DNA of 64,000 nt from Duganella aquatilis (GTDB lineage: Bacteria; Pseudomonadota; Gammaproteobacteria; Burkholderiales; Burkholderiaceae_D), in assembly GCF_009674565.1 (NCBI RefSeq), contig NZ_WKJL01000001.1:434001-498000 (forward strand), written 5' to 3'. The notes under the pieces are model-generated. The model saw nothing but the letters and a program-made list of their open reading frames with translations, had not been told where the DNA came from and made no database searches. The number at the start of each line of letters is the position of its first letter. Within the stretch, counting starts at the first letter, position 1. The translations under genes and the position numbers were made by a program. Shown piece by piece: positions 7,627-17,106 of the stretch.

Positions 7627-9861
7627 ATGTCGCCCCAGTCGCTGTTCTTCGCCCATTACTACACGGTCCTGGAATATTTTGCCGCCGTCACGGCGCTGAT
7701 TATCCTGCTGTCCAGCATCGATGACCTGTTCATCGATGCGTGGTACTGGACGCGGGTGATCTACCGCAAGCTGGTGGTCACGCGGCAGCCCGACTACAAG
7801 CCGCTGCAGGTCGAGGATTTGCAGCGCAACGCCGAACAGCCGCTGGCGATCATGGTGCCGGCCTGGATGGAGCACGACGTCATTGCCCAGATGCTGGAAA
7901 ACATGGTCAATGAACTCGACTACCGCAACTACGTCATCTTCGTCGGCACTTACGCCAACGATGCCGCCACCATCGGCGAGGTCGAACGCATGCGGCGCCG
8001 CTACCGCCAGCTGCGCCGGGTCGAGGTGCCGCACGACGGCCCGACCTGCAAGGCCGACTGCCTGAACTGGGTGATGCAATCGATCCTGCTGTACGAGCAG
8101 CAGGAAAAGATGGTGTTTGCCGGCATGATCCTGCACGACAGCGAAGATGTGGTGCATCCGCTGGAACTGAAGTTCTTCAACTACCTGCTGCCGCGCAAGG
8201 ACATGATCCAGCTGCCGGTGATGTCGATCGAGCGCGAATGGCACGAGCTGGTGGCCGGCACTTACATGGACGAGTTCGCCGAATGGCATGCCAAGGATCT
8301 GGTGGTGCGCGAATCGGTGTCCGGCATGGTGCCCTCGGCCGGCGTCGGTACCTGTTTTTCGCGGCGCGCCATGCTGGCCTTGTGCAAGGGCACCCACAAC
8401 CAGCCGTTCAATCCGGACAGCCTGACCGAGGATTACGATGTCGGCACCCGCCTTGGCCGCATGGGCATGCAGTCGATCTTCGCCCGCTTCAATGTGCAGT
8501 ACCGCATCACCCGCAAGACCTGGTTCGGGCTGGGCGGCACCAGCCAGGCCTTGCTCACCATTCCGCTGTGCGTGCGCGAATATTTCCCCAACACGCTGAG
8601 CACCGCCTACCGCCAGAAAGCCCGCTGGATACTCGGCATCGGCATGCAGAACTGGCAGCAGAACGGCTGGCAGGGCCCGCTGTGGGTGCGCTACCTGCTG
8701 TTCCGCGACCGCAAGGGCATCGTGACCTCGTTTGTCAGCATCCTCGCCTACATTCTGCTGCTGCAATTCGTGGTGTATTACATCGCCGACATGCTGGGCT
8801 GGGAGCATCTGCGGCTGCCGCCCGTGTTCGGGCCCGACAGCTGGCTGACGCTGGTGCTGCAACTGACCGCCATCGCCCTGCTGCTGCGGGTGGTGCAGCG
8901 GGTGTATTTCGTCAGCGCGCTGTATGGCGCCGGCCAGGGCCTGCTGTCGATGCCGCGCATGGTGATCGGCAACGTGGTCAACTTCCTGGCGGTGTCGCGC
9001 GCCTGGCGCATCTTCCTCGGCCACCTGTTTTACGGCAAGCCCATGGTGTGGGACAAGACCATGCACGACTTTCCCTCCACCGAGCAGCTGTCGCAACAGC
9101 GCATGCGCCTGGGCGAACTGCTGTCGACCTGGCAGGCGGTGGACAGCCGCAACCTGGCTGCCGCGCTCGACGACCAGCGCGTCCACCAGATGCCGCTGGG
9201 CCGCATCCTGGTGTCCAAGGGCTGGCTCGACGACGAAACCCTGGCCGAAGCGATCGCCTTCCAGTCGGAACTGCCGCGCATCGCGCTCGATCCCGCCATG
9301 GTGGCCGAGGGCGCGCCGCTGCTGCCGTCGGCCCTGTGCGTGCGCTGGCGCGTGCTGCCGATCGCCCGCGACAGCCGGGGCCGGTTGCAAGTGGCGGTCG
9401 CCAATCCGCTCAGCGACGCGGCGTTGCAGCAGATTGGCGACGCCGCGCCGCTGGCCCAGGACGGACCGGTGCAGGATCTCGACACGCCGCTGGCGCACGC
9501 GGTCGCCCACCCGGTCGATGTGCCGCTGGGCGCCGTGCATGGCGAGCGGCACGGCGTGGCACAGTTCATCGTGCGCGAGAGCGAAATCAACGCCGGCCTG
9601 CGGCTGCTGGCCGGGGCCAGCCTGAGCGGCGCCACGCCGCTGCTGGGCGACATCCTGATCGAAGCGGCGCTGATCAGCCGGGCCGCCTTCGATGCCGCCC
9701 TGACCCAGTACCGCCCCGACCGCGACGGCCGCATCGGCGACTACCTGGTCCGCATCGGCGTGGTCAGCCACGACGCCATCGACTATGCGCTGGAACAGCA
9801 GCGCCGCCGCCAGGCGGCCGCTGCCGTCACCGGCGCGCTCAACCCTTCGGAAACCGCATGA
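7627..9861 (+). CDS. nfrB: NfrB-like membrane glycosyltransferase with C-terminal MshEN-like repeats
   Basis: 744 residues, collinear with E. coli NfrB as I know it. An N-terminal membrane helix (about 14-31) is followed by a processive GT2 domain with GPTCKADCLN (138-147), DSED at 171-174, TEDYD at 267-271 and QKARW at 330-334, then further membrane helices (about 365-460). From about 490 there are four copies of an RLGxxL...G...L..AL..Q pattern (about 493-517, 522-546, 672-695, 702-725), as in GspE-N/MshEN modules, which bind c-di-GMP in other proteins. In E. coli NfrB is a c-di-GMP-activated transferase that uses UDP-ManNAc and is needed for phage N4 adsorption. Its stop overlaps the nfrA start (ATGA). 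Confidence 0.9.
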   Translation: MSPQSLFFAHYYTVLEYFAAVTALIILLSSIDDLFIDAWYWTRVIYRKLVVTRQPDYKPLQVEDLQRNAEQPLAIMVPAWMEHDVIAQMLENMVNELDYRNYVIFVGTYANDAATIGEVERMRRRYRQLRRVEVPHDGPTCKADCLNWVMQSILLYEQQEKMVFAGMILHDSEDVVHPLELKFFNYLLPRKDMIQLPVMSIEREWHELVAGTYMDEFAEWHAKDLVVRESVSGMVPSAGVGTCFSRRAMLALCKGTHNQPFNPDSLTEDYDVGTRLGRMGMQSIFARFNVQYRITRKTWFGLGGTSQALLTIPLCVREYFPNTLSTAYRQKARWILGIGMQNWQQNGWQGPLWVRYLLFRDRKGIVTSFVSILAYILLLQFVVYYIADMLGWEHLRLPPVFGPDSWLTLVLQLTAIALLLRVVQRVYFVSALYGAGQGLLSMPRMVIGNVVNFLAVSRAWRIFLGHLFYGKPMVWDKTMHDFPSTEQLSQQRMRLGELLSTWQAVDSRNLAAALDDQRVHQMPLGRILVSKGWLDDETLAEAIAFQSELPRIALDPAMVAEGAPLLPSALCVRWRVLPIARDSRGRLQVAVANPLSDAALQQIGDAAPLAQDGPVQDLDTPLAHAVAHPVDVPLGAVHGERHGVAQFIVRESEINAGLRLLAGASLSGATPLLGDILIEAALISRAAFDAALTQYRPDRDGRIGDYLVRIGVVSHDAIDYALEQQRRRQAAAAVTGALNPSETA

Positions 9862-12707
9862 AGCAGCCTACCCTCCATTTCTCCGTGCTTTGCTGCGTGA
9901 TGAGCGCGCTGCCGGCGGCGCTGGCCGCCGCCCCCGCCGCCGACCAGGAACTGAGCGGCGAAGCATGGCGCCAGGCCGATCTCGCCTACCGGGCCTACGC
10001 CGAACGCGACTACGCCAGCGCCATCCGCCATGCCAAGGAAGCGGCCCGCCTGCGGCCCGACGTCAAGCGCCTGCAAGCGCTGATCGGCTATGCCGAGCAG
10101 GCCCAGCAACGGCGCCGGCAGCCGTCCTCCGGCAGCGCCGCCGATGTGGCCCTGCTCAAGAAAATCGAGGCCCTCGCCGCCGAGGAGCAATACGAGGTGG
10201 CCGTGGCGCTGGCGGAACAAGGCTTGCGGGCGCCGGGCACGCACACCGTGCTGGCGGCCAGGGCCCGACAATTGCGCAGCCAGGCCGCGATGCAGGTCGC
10301 CGCCAAGGCCCTGGAAGCGGACGCCGCCGGCAATACCGCGGCAGCGCTGGCCACCATGCGCAGCGCCTCGGCATTCGATCCCGAAGCGCCGCAATACCGG
10401 CTGATGCTGATCAAGCTGCTGCTACAGAATAACGATGCCGACGGCGCCGAGGCGGCCGCCCGGACGGCGCTGGCGATCAACAGCGACGACGCCATGACGC
10501 AAACCTACGCCGCCTTCCTGCAGCAGCAAAAAGGCCAGCGCGAGCAGGCGCGCACGCTGTATGCGAAGGCCATCAAGGGCGACGAGCTGGGCGACGCGGA
10601 CCTGCTGAACCTGCGCCTGATCGCGGCTGACGCGGCCTTGTCGGCGGCCGACAGCCGCAGCGCGCTGGACGCGCTGGCGCCGCTCAGGGACAGCAATCCC
10701 GAGGTGCGCGAACGGCGCGCGCTGGCGCAGTCGATGGCCGCCGCTGGCGCCGACGGCTTCCGGCCGTCGCTGACGGCGCCCCAGCTGAAATGCGTGCTGA
10801 ACCGCTTCGGCCCGGTGTGCTCGCTGTTTGCCGGCGCCCGGCCATCACAGCAGCTGGCGGCCGAAGCCTACCGCCTGCAAGGCGAGAACCAGCTGCAGCA
10901 GGCGCTGGCGATGATCGACGCCGCCATCCGCGTTGGCGGCGCCAGCACCGAACTGCAAGCCCAGCGCAAGCAAATCTTTGGCATCATGGCGCGCGAGCAA
11001 GCCGCCATTGCCTTCAAGGCGCTGGCGGCCAACGACACCGACCAGGCCACGCAGGCGCTGAACAAGGCGATCGCTTATGCGCCAGACGTGATGAGCTATC
11101 GCATGATGCTGATCGACATACAGGTGCAGAACAAGGACTACGCCGCCGGCGAGCGCATGGCGGACGAGGCGATGCAGATCGACGCCGACGACATCAACCC
11201 GCGTGTGATGCGCGGCTACCTGCGCCAGGCGCAAGGCAAGTTCGACAGCGCGCGCCAGGATTACCGCGCCGCCCTGGCCAATCCCGAACTGCGCGACAGC
11301 GAACGTCTGCATGTCGGACTGTTCGTCGCCGACGCGCTGTGGGCCGGCGGCGCGGCGGGCGAATCCGGCGCCTTGCTGGACACGCTGCCGTCGTCGGATC
11401 CGCAGGTGCGCTGGCGCCGCCGGCTGGTGGACGCCAGCGCAGCGCTTCCCGCGCTGATGCCGCCGACGCTGGATTACCGCGCCACACCGTACGACACGGT
11501 ACCGAGCATCCATCCCTCCGTGTACGCCACCGACACGCTGGTGGCGGCGATCTTCCGCGCCATGCAACGCCATGACGACGAGGAAGCGGTCTCATTGTCC
11601 CGGCTGCTGGTGGCGTCGGCGCCGGACAAGCAGGATTTCCAGCGCGTGCTGTCAATCGCCCTGACCTCGGCCGGCGAAACCCGCGAGGCGCGCAAGGTCA
11701 ACCAGCAGCTCGGCGCCAGCGTGCCGAGCCTGGACTTCGCCTACATGGCGCAGCGGGTCAAGGCGCCGGAAGTGGCCAGTCCGGCCTTCAGGGAAATCGA
11801 CCAGGCCGGGCAACTGCCGGAGCGCGCCCTGCGCGACGCCGGCTACGCCGCCATGGACGCCAACGAACGCCATAGCGCCATCGCCTATTTCAAGCGCGCC
11901 ATCAACGCCTCGCGCGACGGCGACGTGCCGCTGGAACAGCAGCAGCTGTATGACATCCGGCGCACGGTGGAACAGCTGGACCGTCAATGGGGCGTCTACG
12001 CGTCGGTCAGCTACCGGGGCAGCACGCCACAGTCGGGCCCGGCAAGCGGCGCCACCGGCGACAGCACGCAGTTCGGCAGCGAGGCCTACTGGCGGCCATC
12101 GGTGCTCAATCGTGATGGCCGCTATGTCGACCTGTACGCGCGGCTGAACGCCACCCTCCACAGCGAACAGCAAGGCATCGCCACCGGCGGCGCCAGCACG
12201 CTCGGCGCCGTTGGCATGCGCGTCAAGCCGCTGGCCAGTCAGAATGTCATCCTGGCGGCGGAGCGGCTGGTGCCGATCGGCGCCCGGACCGACGGCGACT
12301 GGCTGTTGCGCGCCGCCTACTCCAATGGCACCGGCACCGACCTGGTGGCCGGCATGAGTGCCTGGACCATGGCGCAGCTGTACGCCGAGGCCGGACGATA
12401 TCTGCACGCCAACAGCAATTACTTTACGTCCGAGGCGCAGTGGGGACGCAGCTTCCGGCCAGCGGGCGCATGGCCGCTCAACAGCGTATTGACGCCGCAC
12501 CTGGTGCTGGCCGCCGATTACAACCAGGGCTTTGCGCAGCCGCGCGCGATCGGCGCCGGCGCCGGGCTGACGTATCGCTACTGGTTCAATGAAGACCGCT
12601 ATACGGCGCCGCGCGCCTACTTCGACCTGACGCTGCAATACCGGGTCCGTGTCAGCGGCGATGACCGCGCCGGCGGCGTGGTGCTGCGTGCCGTGATCAG
12701 CCGTTAA
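9858..12707 (+). CDS. nfrA: NfrA-like TPR / outer-membrane barrel polysaccharide exporter
   Basis: 949 residues, near the 990 of E. coli NfrA. A signal peptide (MKQPTLHF...LAAAPAA) precedes a long run of tetratricopeptide-like helices (about 40-690). The C-terminal about 220 residues, from WGVYASVSYRGS, show alternating beta-strands and end in an aromatic strand set typical of the NfrA C-terminal barrel. In E. coli NfrA is the outer-membrane receptor of phage N4 and the predicted exporter of the NfrB product. A longer open frame extends upstream inside nfrB, but the ATGA overlap at 9858 and the signal peptide fix the start. Translation is probably coupled to nfrB. Confidence 0.87.
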   Translation: MKQPTLHFSVLCCVMSALPAALAAAPAADQELSGEAWRQADLAYRAYAERDYASAIRHAKEAARLRPDVKRLQALIGYAEQAQQRRRQPSSGSAADVALLKKIEALAAEEQYEVAVALAEQGLRAPGTHTVLAARARQLRSQAAMQVAAKALEADAAGNTAAALATMRSASAFDPEAPQYRLMLIKLLLQNNDADGAEAAARTALAINSDDAMTQTYAAFLQQQKGQREQARTLYAKAIKGDELGDADLLNLRLIAADAALSAADSRSALDALAPLRDSNPEVRERRALAQSMAAAGADGFRPSLTAPQLKCVLNRFGPVCSLFAGARPSQQLAAEAYRLQGENQLQQALAMIDAAIRVGGASTELQAQRKQIFGIMAREQAAIAFKALAANDTDQATQALNKAIAYAPDVMSYRMMLIDIQVQNKDYAAGERMADEAMQIDADDINPRVMRGYLRQAQGKFDSARQDYRAALANPELRDSERLHVGLFVADALWAGGAAGESGALLDTLPSSDPQVRWRRRLVDASAALPALMPPTLDYRATPYDTVPSIHPSVYATDTLVAAIFRAMQRHDDEEAVSLSRLLVASAPDKQDFQRVLSIALTSAGETREARKVNQQLGASVPSLDFAYMAQRVKAPEVASPAFREIDQAGQLPERALRDAGYAAMDANERHSAIAYFKRAINASRDGDVPLEQQQLYDIRRTVEQLDRQWGVYASVSYRGSTPQSGPASGATGDSTQFGSEAYWRPSVLNRDGRYVDLYARLNATLHSEQQGIATGGASTLGAVGMRVKPLASQNVILAAERLVPIGARTDGDWLLRAAYSNGTGTDLVAGMSAWTMAQLYAEAGRYLHANSNYFTSEAQWGRSFRPAGAWPLNSVLTPHLVLAADYNQGFAQPRAIGAGAGLTYRYWFNEDRYTAPRAYFDLTLQYRVRVSGDDRAGGVVLRAVISR

Positions 12708-12716
12708 GGAGCGAAC

Positions 12717-13382
12717 ATGCCGACCTTCTTCAAGTTCAAACCGCTGTGGCTGGCACTTGCCGCCTGCGCGGCGACCCCGCTCGCGGCCCAGGAAATCGCG
12801 CGCCTTTACGCCGCGCGCGCACCGGCCGGCTCCGCCTACGTGCGTGTGGTGACGGAGACCGACCGGCCGCTGCGCGTCACGTTCGGCGGCAAGCAGGAGG
12901 CACTGGACGGCCAGCGCCGGCCAGCCAGCGACTACCGCATCATCGATGCCCGTGCGCCGATGGCGGTAAAGGCCGATGGCCGGGAACTTCCGGTGTTGCC
13001 AATCGCGGCAGGCAGCTTCAACACCGTCATCATCGGCCCCGGCAAGGCGGTCCTGCTGGCCGATGCGACCGATACCCGGGACGATCTCAAGGCCGAACTG
13101 CGCTTCTACAACCTGGTCGCTGGCTGCGACGCCGCCCTGGCGCTGAAAAACGGCCCCACGGTGTTTGAGCGTGTGGCTTACCGCGGCAGCGCCAGGCGCA
13201 ACATCAATCCGGTCAAGGCGGCGCTGCGGGCCGGCTGCGCGAGCGCGCCGGACGGCGCAACCGCCACACTGCCGGCGCTGAAATCGGGCGACCACGTCAG
13301 CCTGTTCTTGCTGGGTGACGCCGCCAGGCCGCGCCTGCACGTCCAGGTCGACGCCACCGAAAATGCCGCAGCCGGGCGCTGA
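12717..13382 (+). CDS. AlgF-like periplasmic O-acetylation protein
   Basis: 221 residues with a signal peptide (LALAACAATPLAAQ) and then the family's opening pattern LYAARAPAGSAYVRV, which resembles the LYxPxAPxGSxFVR of AlgF. It also has INPVK, another AlgF-like piece. AlgF is a two-domain periplasmic protein required for alginate O-acetylation. It has no obvious catalytic residues and probably links AlgI to the AlgJ/AlgX enzymes. Position directly before the AlgI-like gene supports the call. Similarity outside these motifs is low, as expected for this fast-evolving family. Confidence 0.72.
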   Translation: MPTFFKFKPLWLALAACAATPLAAQEIARLYAARAPAGSAYVRVVTETDRPLRVTFGGKQEALDGQRRPASDYRIIDARAPMAVKADGRELPVLPIAAGSFNTVIIGPGKAVLLADATDTRDDLKAELRFYNLVAGCDAALALKNGPTVFERVAYRGSARRNINPVKAALRAGCASAPDGATATLPALKSGDHVSLFLLGDAARPRLHVQVDATENAAAGR

Positions 13383-13397
13383 CGGAAAGCGCCGCCC

Positions 13398-14810
13398 ATG
13401 GTCTTCGCCAGCTTCAGCTTTCTGTTCCTGTTCCTGCCGGTGTTCCTGCTGGCGTATGGTCTTGCGCCGCGCCGCTGGCGCAACCTGACCTTGCTGGCGT
13501 TCAGCTGGCTGTTTTATGCATGGTGGCGGCTGGACTTCCTGCCGCTGATCGTCTCGATCGCCCTGTGGTCATGGGCCAGCGCGCACTGGATCGCGGCGGC
13601 GCAGGGGCCAGCCGCGCAGCCGCAACGCCGCCAGCGGCTGCTGGTGGCGATCGCCTGGCCGCTGCTGTCGCTGCTGTACTTCAAGTATTTCAATCTGCTG
13701 GTGGCCAGCGCCGCCGCACTGGGCGCGCCGGCGGCTGGATGGCAAGCCGTGCTGCTGCCGGTCGGCCTGTCGTTTTTCGTCTTCGGCGCCATCTCGTATT
13801 CGGTCGATGTCTACCGGGGCACGGTGCCGGCCGAACCCAGCTTCATTAATTACGCCACCTACCAGTCGATGTTTGGTCACCTGGTGGCCGGGCCCGTGGT
13901 GCGCTATGCCTGGGTGGCCGAGCGGCTGCGCGCGCGCGCCTTCGACAGCGCCGAATTTTCCGCCGGGTGCGAACGCTTTGCGCTGGGCATCGCCGCCAAG
14001 GTGCTGCTGGCCGATACCCTGGCGCCACTGGTCGACAGCGCCTTCACGCTGGAAGCCCCGAGCGCAGGCGACGCGGCGCTCGGCACGCTGGCATACGGCT
14101 TGCAGCTGTATTTCGATTTCGCCGCCTACAGCGCCATGGCCATCGGGCTGGGCCTGATGGTGGGCTTGCGTTTCCCTGAGAATTTCGACCATCCCTACCT
14201 GAGCACTTCGCTGGCGCAATTCTGGCGTCGCTGGCATATCAGCCTGTCCAGCTGGCTGCGCGACTACCTTTACATTCCGCTGGGCGGCAGCCGCCACGGC
14301 CTGGCGCGCGCCTGCGTCGCGCTGCTGGTGACCATGGGCCTGGGCGGCCTGTGGCATGGCGCCGGCTGGACTTTTTTATTATGGGGACTGTGGCACGGCG
14401 CGGGGCTGGTGGTGCACCGGCTATGGCGCCGAGCGCGGCCGGAGCCGGCGCAGCCATCGGTCGCCGGCAAGGTCGCCGGCCATGTACTGACGCTGCTGTT
14501 CGTCTTGCTCGGCTGGATGGTGTTCCGCGCCCAGAGCTGGAACGAGGCGCAAGTGATGGCCGACGCACTGCGCGGCCTGCACGGCTGGCCGGTGTCCGCT
14601 GACCTGGCGGCGTCGCTGCGGCCGAACCTGTTTCTGGCGCTGCTGGCGAGCGGCGTGCTGGTCTACGCGCCACTGGCCTGGCGCCAGCATCCGGCCCGCG
14701 CCCAGGCGGTCAGCCGCCTGCGGTCCTGGCTGGCCATGCCTTTGTTCCTGTGTGCGCTGTGGGTGCTGCAAGGCCGCAGCGTGGTGCCTTTTCTTTACTT
14801 CCAGTTCTGA
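13398..14810 (+). CDS. AlgI-like MBOAT O-acyltransferase
   Basis: 470 residues with about ten hydrophobic segments. The N-terminus (MVFASFSFLFLFLPVFLLAY) is the hallmark of AlgI-like membrane-bound O-acyltransferases, and the MBOAT signature appears as PYLSTSLAQFWRRWHISLS (about 270), YIPLGGSR, and GLWHGAGWTFLLWGLWHGAG with the conserved histidine near 320. These proteins take acetyl from a cytoplasmic donor and pass it across the inner membrane to AlgJ/AlgX-like enzymes that modify polysaccharide. It is about 50 residues shorter than P. aeruginosa AlgI but keeps all recognisable motifs. It lies 15 bp after algF and 2 bp before the first SGNH gene. Confidence 0.92.
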   Translation: MVFASFSFLFLFLPVFLLAYGLAPRRWRNLTLLAFSWLFYAWWRLDFLPLIVSIALWSWASAHWIAAAQGPAAQPQRRQRLLVAIAWPLLSLLYFKYFNLLVASAAALGAPAAGWQAVLLPVGLSFFVFGAISYSVDVYRGTVPAEPSFINYATYQSMFGHLVAGPVVRYAWVAERLRARAFDSAEFSAGCERFALGIAAKVLLADTLAPLVDSAFTLEAPSAGDAALGTLAYGLQLYFDFAAYSAMAIGLGLMVGLRFPENFDHPYLSTSLAQFWRRWHISLSSWLRDYLYIPLGGSRHGLARACVALLVTMGLGGLWHGAGWTFLLWGLWHGAGLVVHRLWRRARPEPAQPSVAGKVAGHVLTLLFVLLGWMVFRAQSWNEAQVMADALRGLHGWPVSADLAASLRPNLFLALLASGVLVYAPLAWRQHPARAQAVSRLRSWLAMPLFLCALWVLQGRSVVPFLYFQF

Positions 14811-14812
14811 CC

Positions 14813-15868
14813 ATGGCGCGCAAACTCAACGCCCTTCTCTTTCTGCTGCTGACAGCATCCGGCTGCGGCGCGCTGCTGTGGCGGCTGTTCCAGCAGCCGG
14901 CGCCGCCGCGCGGTGGCTGGCTGGACGGCGGTATCACGACGGCGCTCGATCAGCAGATACGCCGCGCCATGCCGGCCAGCGGCGCCCTCGACCAGCGTTT
15001 GAATGGCCTGTTGTACGCCGTCACAGGCGATACGGGACCGCAGGTGCGCGCCGGCTGTGACGGTTGGCTGTTCCTGGCGGAGGAAACCGCCGCCACGCCG
15101 CACGGTGACGCCAATTTCCACCAGCGGCTGCGGCTGGCCACGCTGCTGCAGGCAACGCTGGCGCAGCGCGGCGTGGCGCTGGTCAGTCTGCCTATCCCCG
15201 ACAAGGTCGAACTGGCGCACGCGCAGCTGTGCGGACTGCCGGTCTCGGCGCAGGCGCGCAGCCGCAGCCAGGCCTGGCGCGCCGCGTCGGGTGGCATACC
15301 GCTGGCGGCCTGGGTCGACCTGCATGAAGGCTGGCCAGCCCCCGGCTACTGGCGCACCGACACGCATTGGGACCGCAGTGGCGCCGGTTTCGCGGCCCTG
15401 CGCGTCGCCGGCGCCGTGCGCAAGCTCGTTCCTGCCGGCGACACGGCCATGCACGAAACCGTCGCGGCGGCGCCGTCCCAGCGGGTGGGCGACCTGGCGC
15501 GGCTGGCAGGCCTCGCGCACAACGCCCCGCCCTTCGGCCCGCCGCAGGAGTACGACCGCATCCGCACGCTGGAGATCGAACGCGGCGGCTCGCTGCTGGA
15601 CGAGGTGGCGCCGCCACGCGTGCTGTTGGCAGGCTCCTCCTATTCGCTCAATTCCGGCTTTGCCGATGCGCTGCAATTGGCGCTGCGGCAGGAGGTAAGC
15701 CAGCAGAGCCGTACCGGCAGCGGTTTCGCCGGCAGCCTGCTGGAAGTTCTGGCCCATCCGCAGCGGCTGGATGGCGTTGCCGTGGTGGTGTGGGAATGGC
15801 CGCTGCGCGCGCTGTATCAGCCGCTGACGACGGAAGAAACCGACTGGCTGCAACTGCATCAGTCCTGA
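14813..15868 (+). CDS. AlgJ-like SGNH O-acetyltransferase (first copy)
   Basis: 351 residues with an N-terminal membrane anchor or signal segment (about 7-24) and then an AlgJ/AlgX-type SGNH hydrolase-like domain. CDGWLFLAEE at 82-91 matches the family's DGWLF motif, TDTHWD at 182-187 supplies the catalytic Asp-His pair, and GSSYSLN from 274 supplies the nucleophile serine block. Such proteins transfer acetyl groups to polysaccharide in the periplasm. The start at 14813 follows the algI stop directly, and the longer upstream frame lies inside algI. A second, diverged copy lies two genes downstream, so the two may act on different steps or positions. Confidence 0.82.
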   Translation: MARKLNALLFLLLTASGCGALLWRLFQQPAPPRGGWLDGGITTALDQQIRRAMPASGALDQRLNGLLYAVTGDTGPQVRAGCDGWLFLAEETAATPHGDANFHQRLRLATLLQATLAQRGVALVSLPIPDKVELAHAQLCGLPVSAQARSRSQAWRAASGGIPLAAWVDLHEGWPAPGYWRTDTHWDRSGAGFAALRVAGAVRKLVPAGDTAMHETVAAAPSQRVGDLARLAGLAHNAPPFGPPQEYDRIRTLEIERGGSLLDEVAPPRVLLAGSSYSLNSGFADALQLALRQEVSQQSRTGSGFAGSLLEVLAHPQRLDGVAVVVWEWPLRALYQPLTTEETDWLQLHQS

Positions 15869-15895
15869 CACGCATTCATCCAAGGAGATGCCCGT

Positions 15896-17077
15896 ATGAA
15901 GATACTATCGATTTTTGGCACGCGTCCGGAAGCGATCAAAATGGCGCCGGTGGTGCGCGCGCTGGCGTCCGCCGACGACATTGAGTCCGTGGTCTGTGTC
16001 ACCGGCCAGCATAAAAGCATGCTGGACCAGGTCATGCACCTGTTCGACATCACCGCCCAGCACAACCTGGAAGTCATGCAGCCCGAACAGACCTTGAACA
16101 GCCTCAGCGCGCGTCTGTTCGAGAAGCTCGGCCCGGTGCTGGAGGCGGAACGGCCGGACCGCGTGCTGGTGCATGGCGACACCACCACCGCCGCCATCGC
16201 CGCGATGGCCGCCTTCCACCAGCGCATTCCGGTGGCGCATATCGAAGCCGGCCTGCGCACCGGCAATATGCAGCAGCCCTGGCCCGAAGAAATGAACCGC
16301 CGCAACATCGACGTCATGGGCGACTATCTGTTTGCGCCGACAGCCGGCGCGGCCGAGAATCTGCGCAACGAAAACCTCGCGGGGCGCATCATCGTCACCG
16401 GCAACACGGTGATCGACGCCTTGCAGCTGACGGTGCAGCGCATCCGCAGCGACGTCGCCCTGCAGCAACTGCTCGATGCCGAATTTCCCTTCCTGGCGGA
16501 CGCGCGCAGGGCCGGCCGCAAGCTGCTGCTGGTCACCGGCCACCGGCGCGAAAACTTCGGCGCGGGCTTTGCCGGCATCTGCCAGGCGCTGGCGCAACTG
16601 TCTGAGCGCGATGACATCGAGATCGTCTATCCAGTGCACCTCAACCCGCAGGTGCTGGGGCCGGTGAAAGCCATGCTGAGCGGGCGCGACAACGTCCACC
16701 TGATCGCCCCGCTGGACTATCTGCACTTTGTGCGCCTGATGCAGCACGCCCACGTGGTGCTGACCGACTCCGGCGGCGTGCAGGAAGAAGCGCCGGCGCT
16801 GGGCAAGCCAGTGCTGGTGATGCGTGACGTCACCGAGCGGCCGGAAGCGGTGGCGTCGGGCACGGTGCGGCTGGTCGGCACCGTGCCGGCACGGATTGTT
16901 GCCAATGTGGCGGAGCTGTTCGACAACGCCGCTGTCCACGCCGGCTTCGCCCGCAAGGCCAATCCCTACGGCGACGGCCGCTCCGCGCAACGCATCGTGG
17001 CCGCGCTGACCGGCGTGCCCTTCACCGAATTCAGCTCGCCCGCAGGCGCGAGCGTTGTTGGTCACGCTCGCGCGTAA
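15896..17077 (+). CDS. wecB: UDP-N-acetylglucosamine 2-epimerase (non-hydrolysing)
   Basis: 393 residues, the standard WecB length (about 376-390). Family blocks are visible: FGTRPEAIKMAPV near the start, VHGDTTTA (about 91-98), HIEAGLRTGN, PWPEEMNRR, VTGHRRENFG, and TDSGGVQEEAP near 290. The enzyme interconverts UDP-GlcNAc and UDP-ManNAc in the cytoplasm. In E. coli WecB supplies UDP-ManNAc to the NfrA/NfrB system. Here the gene is inside the same operon (ribosome site AAGGAG at 15882-15887), strong positional support that the sugar made here is ManNAc-based. A role in another ManNAc-containing glycan cannot be excluded. Confidence 0.96.
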   Translation: MKILSIFGTRPEAIKMAPVVRALASADDIESVVCVTGQHKSMLDQVMHLFDITAQHNLEVMQPEQTLNSLSARLFEKLGPVLEAERPDRVLVHGDTTTAAIAAMAAFHQRIPVAHIEAGLRTGNMQQPWPEEMNRRNIDVMGDYLFAPTAGAAENLRNENLAGRIIVTGNTVIDALQLTVQRIRSDVALQQLLDAEFPFLADARRAGRKLLLVTGHRRENFGAGFAGICQALAQLSERDDIEIVYPVHLNPQVLGPVKAMLSGRDNVHLIAPLDYLHFVRLMQHAHVVLTDSGGVQEEAPALGKPVLVMRDVTERPEAVASGTVRLVGTVPARIVANVAELFDNAAVHAGFARKANPYGDGRSAQRIVAALTGVPFTEFSSPAGASVVGHARA

Positions 17078-17106
17078 CCCCGCAATCCAGACCACAGGAG
17101 TGATTG

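Noticed and set aside
5386..9771. A 1461-codon open frame on the minus strand opposite the bcsB-like and nfrB genes
   Set aside because: It mirrors two clearly real plus-strand genes in a GC-rich region, has a His/Gln/Arg/Ala-heavy composition typical of antisense frames, and no ribosome site.
8238..9857. In-frame upstream extension of nfrA inside nfrB
   Set aside because: It overlaps the conserved nfrB frame; the ATGA junction and signal peptide at 9858 give a clear start.
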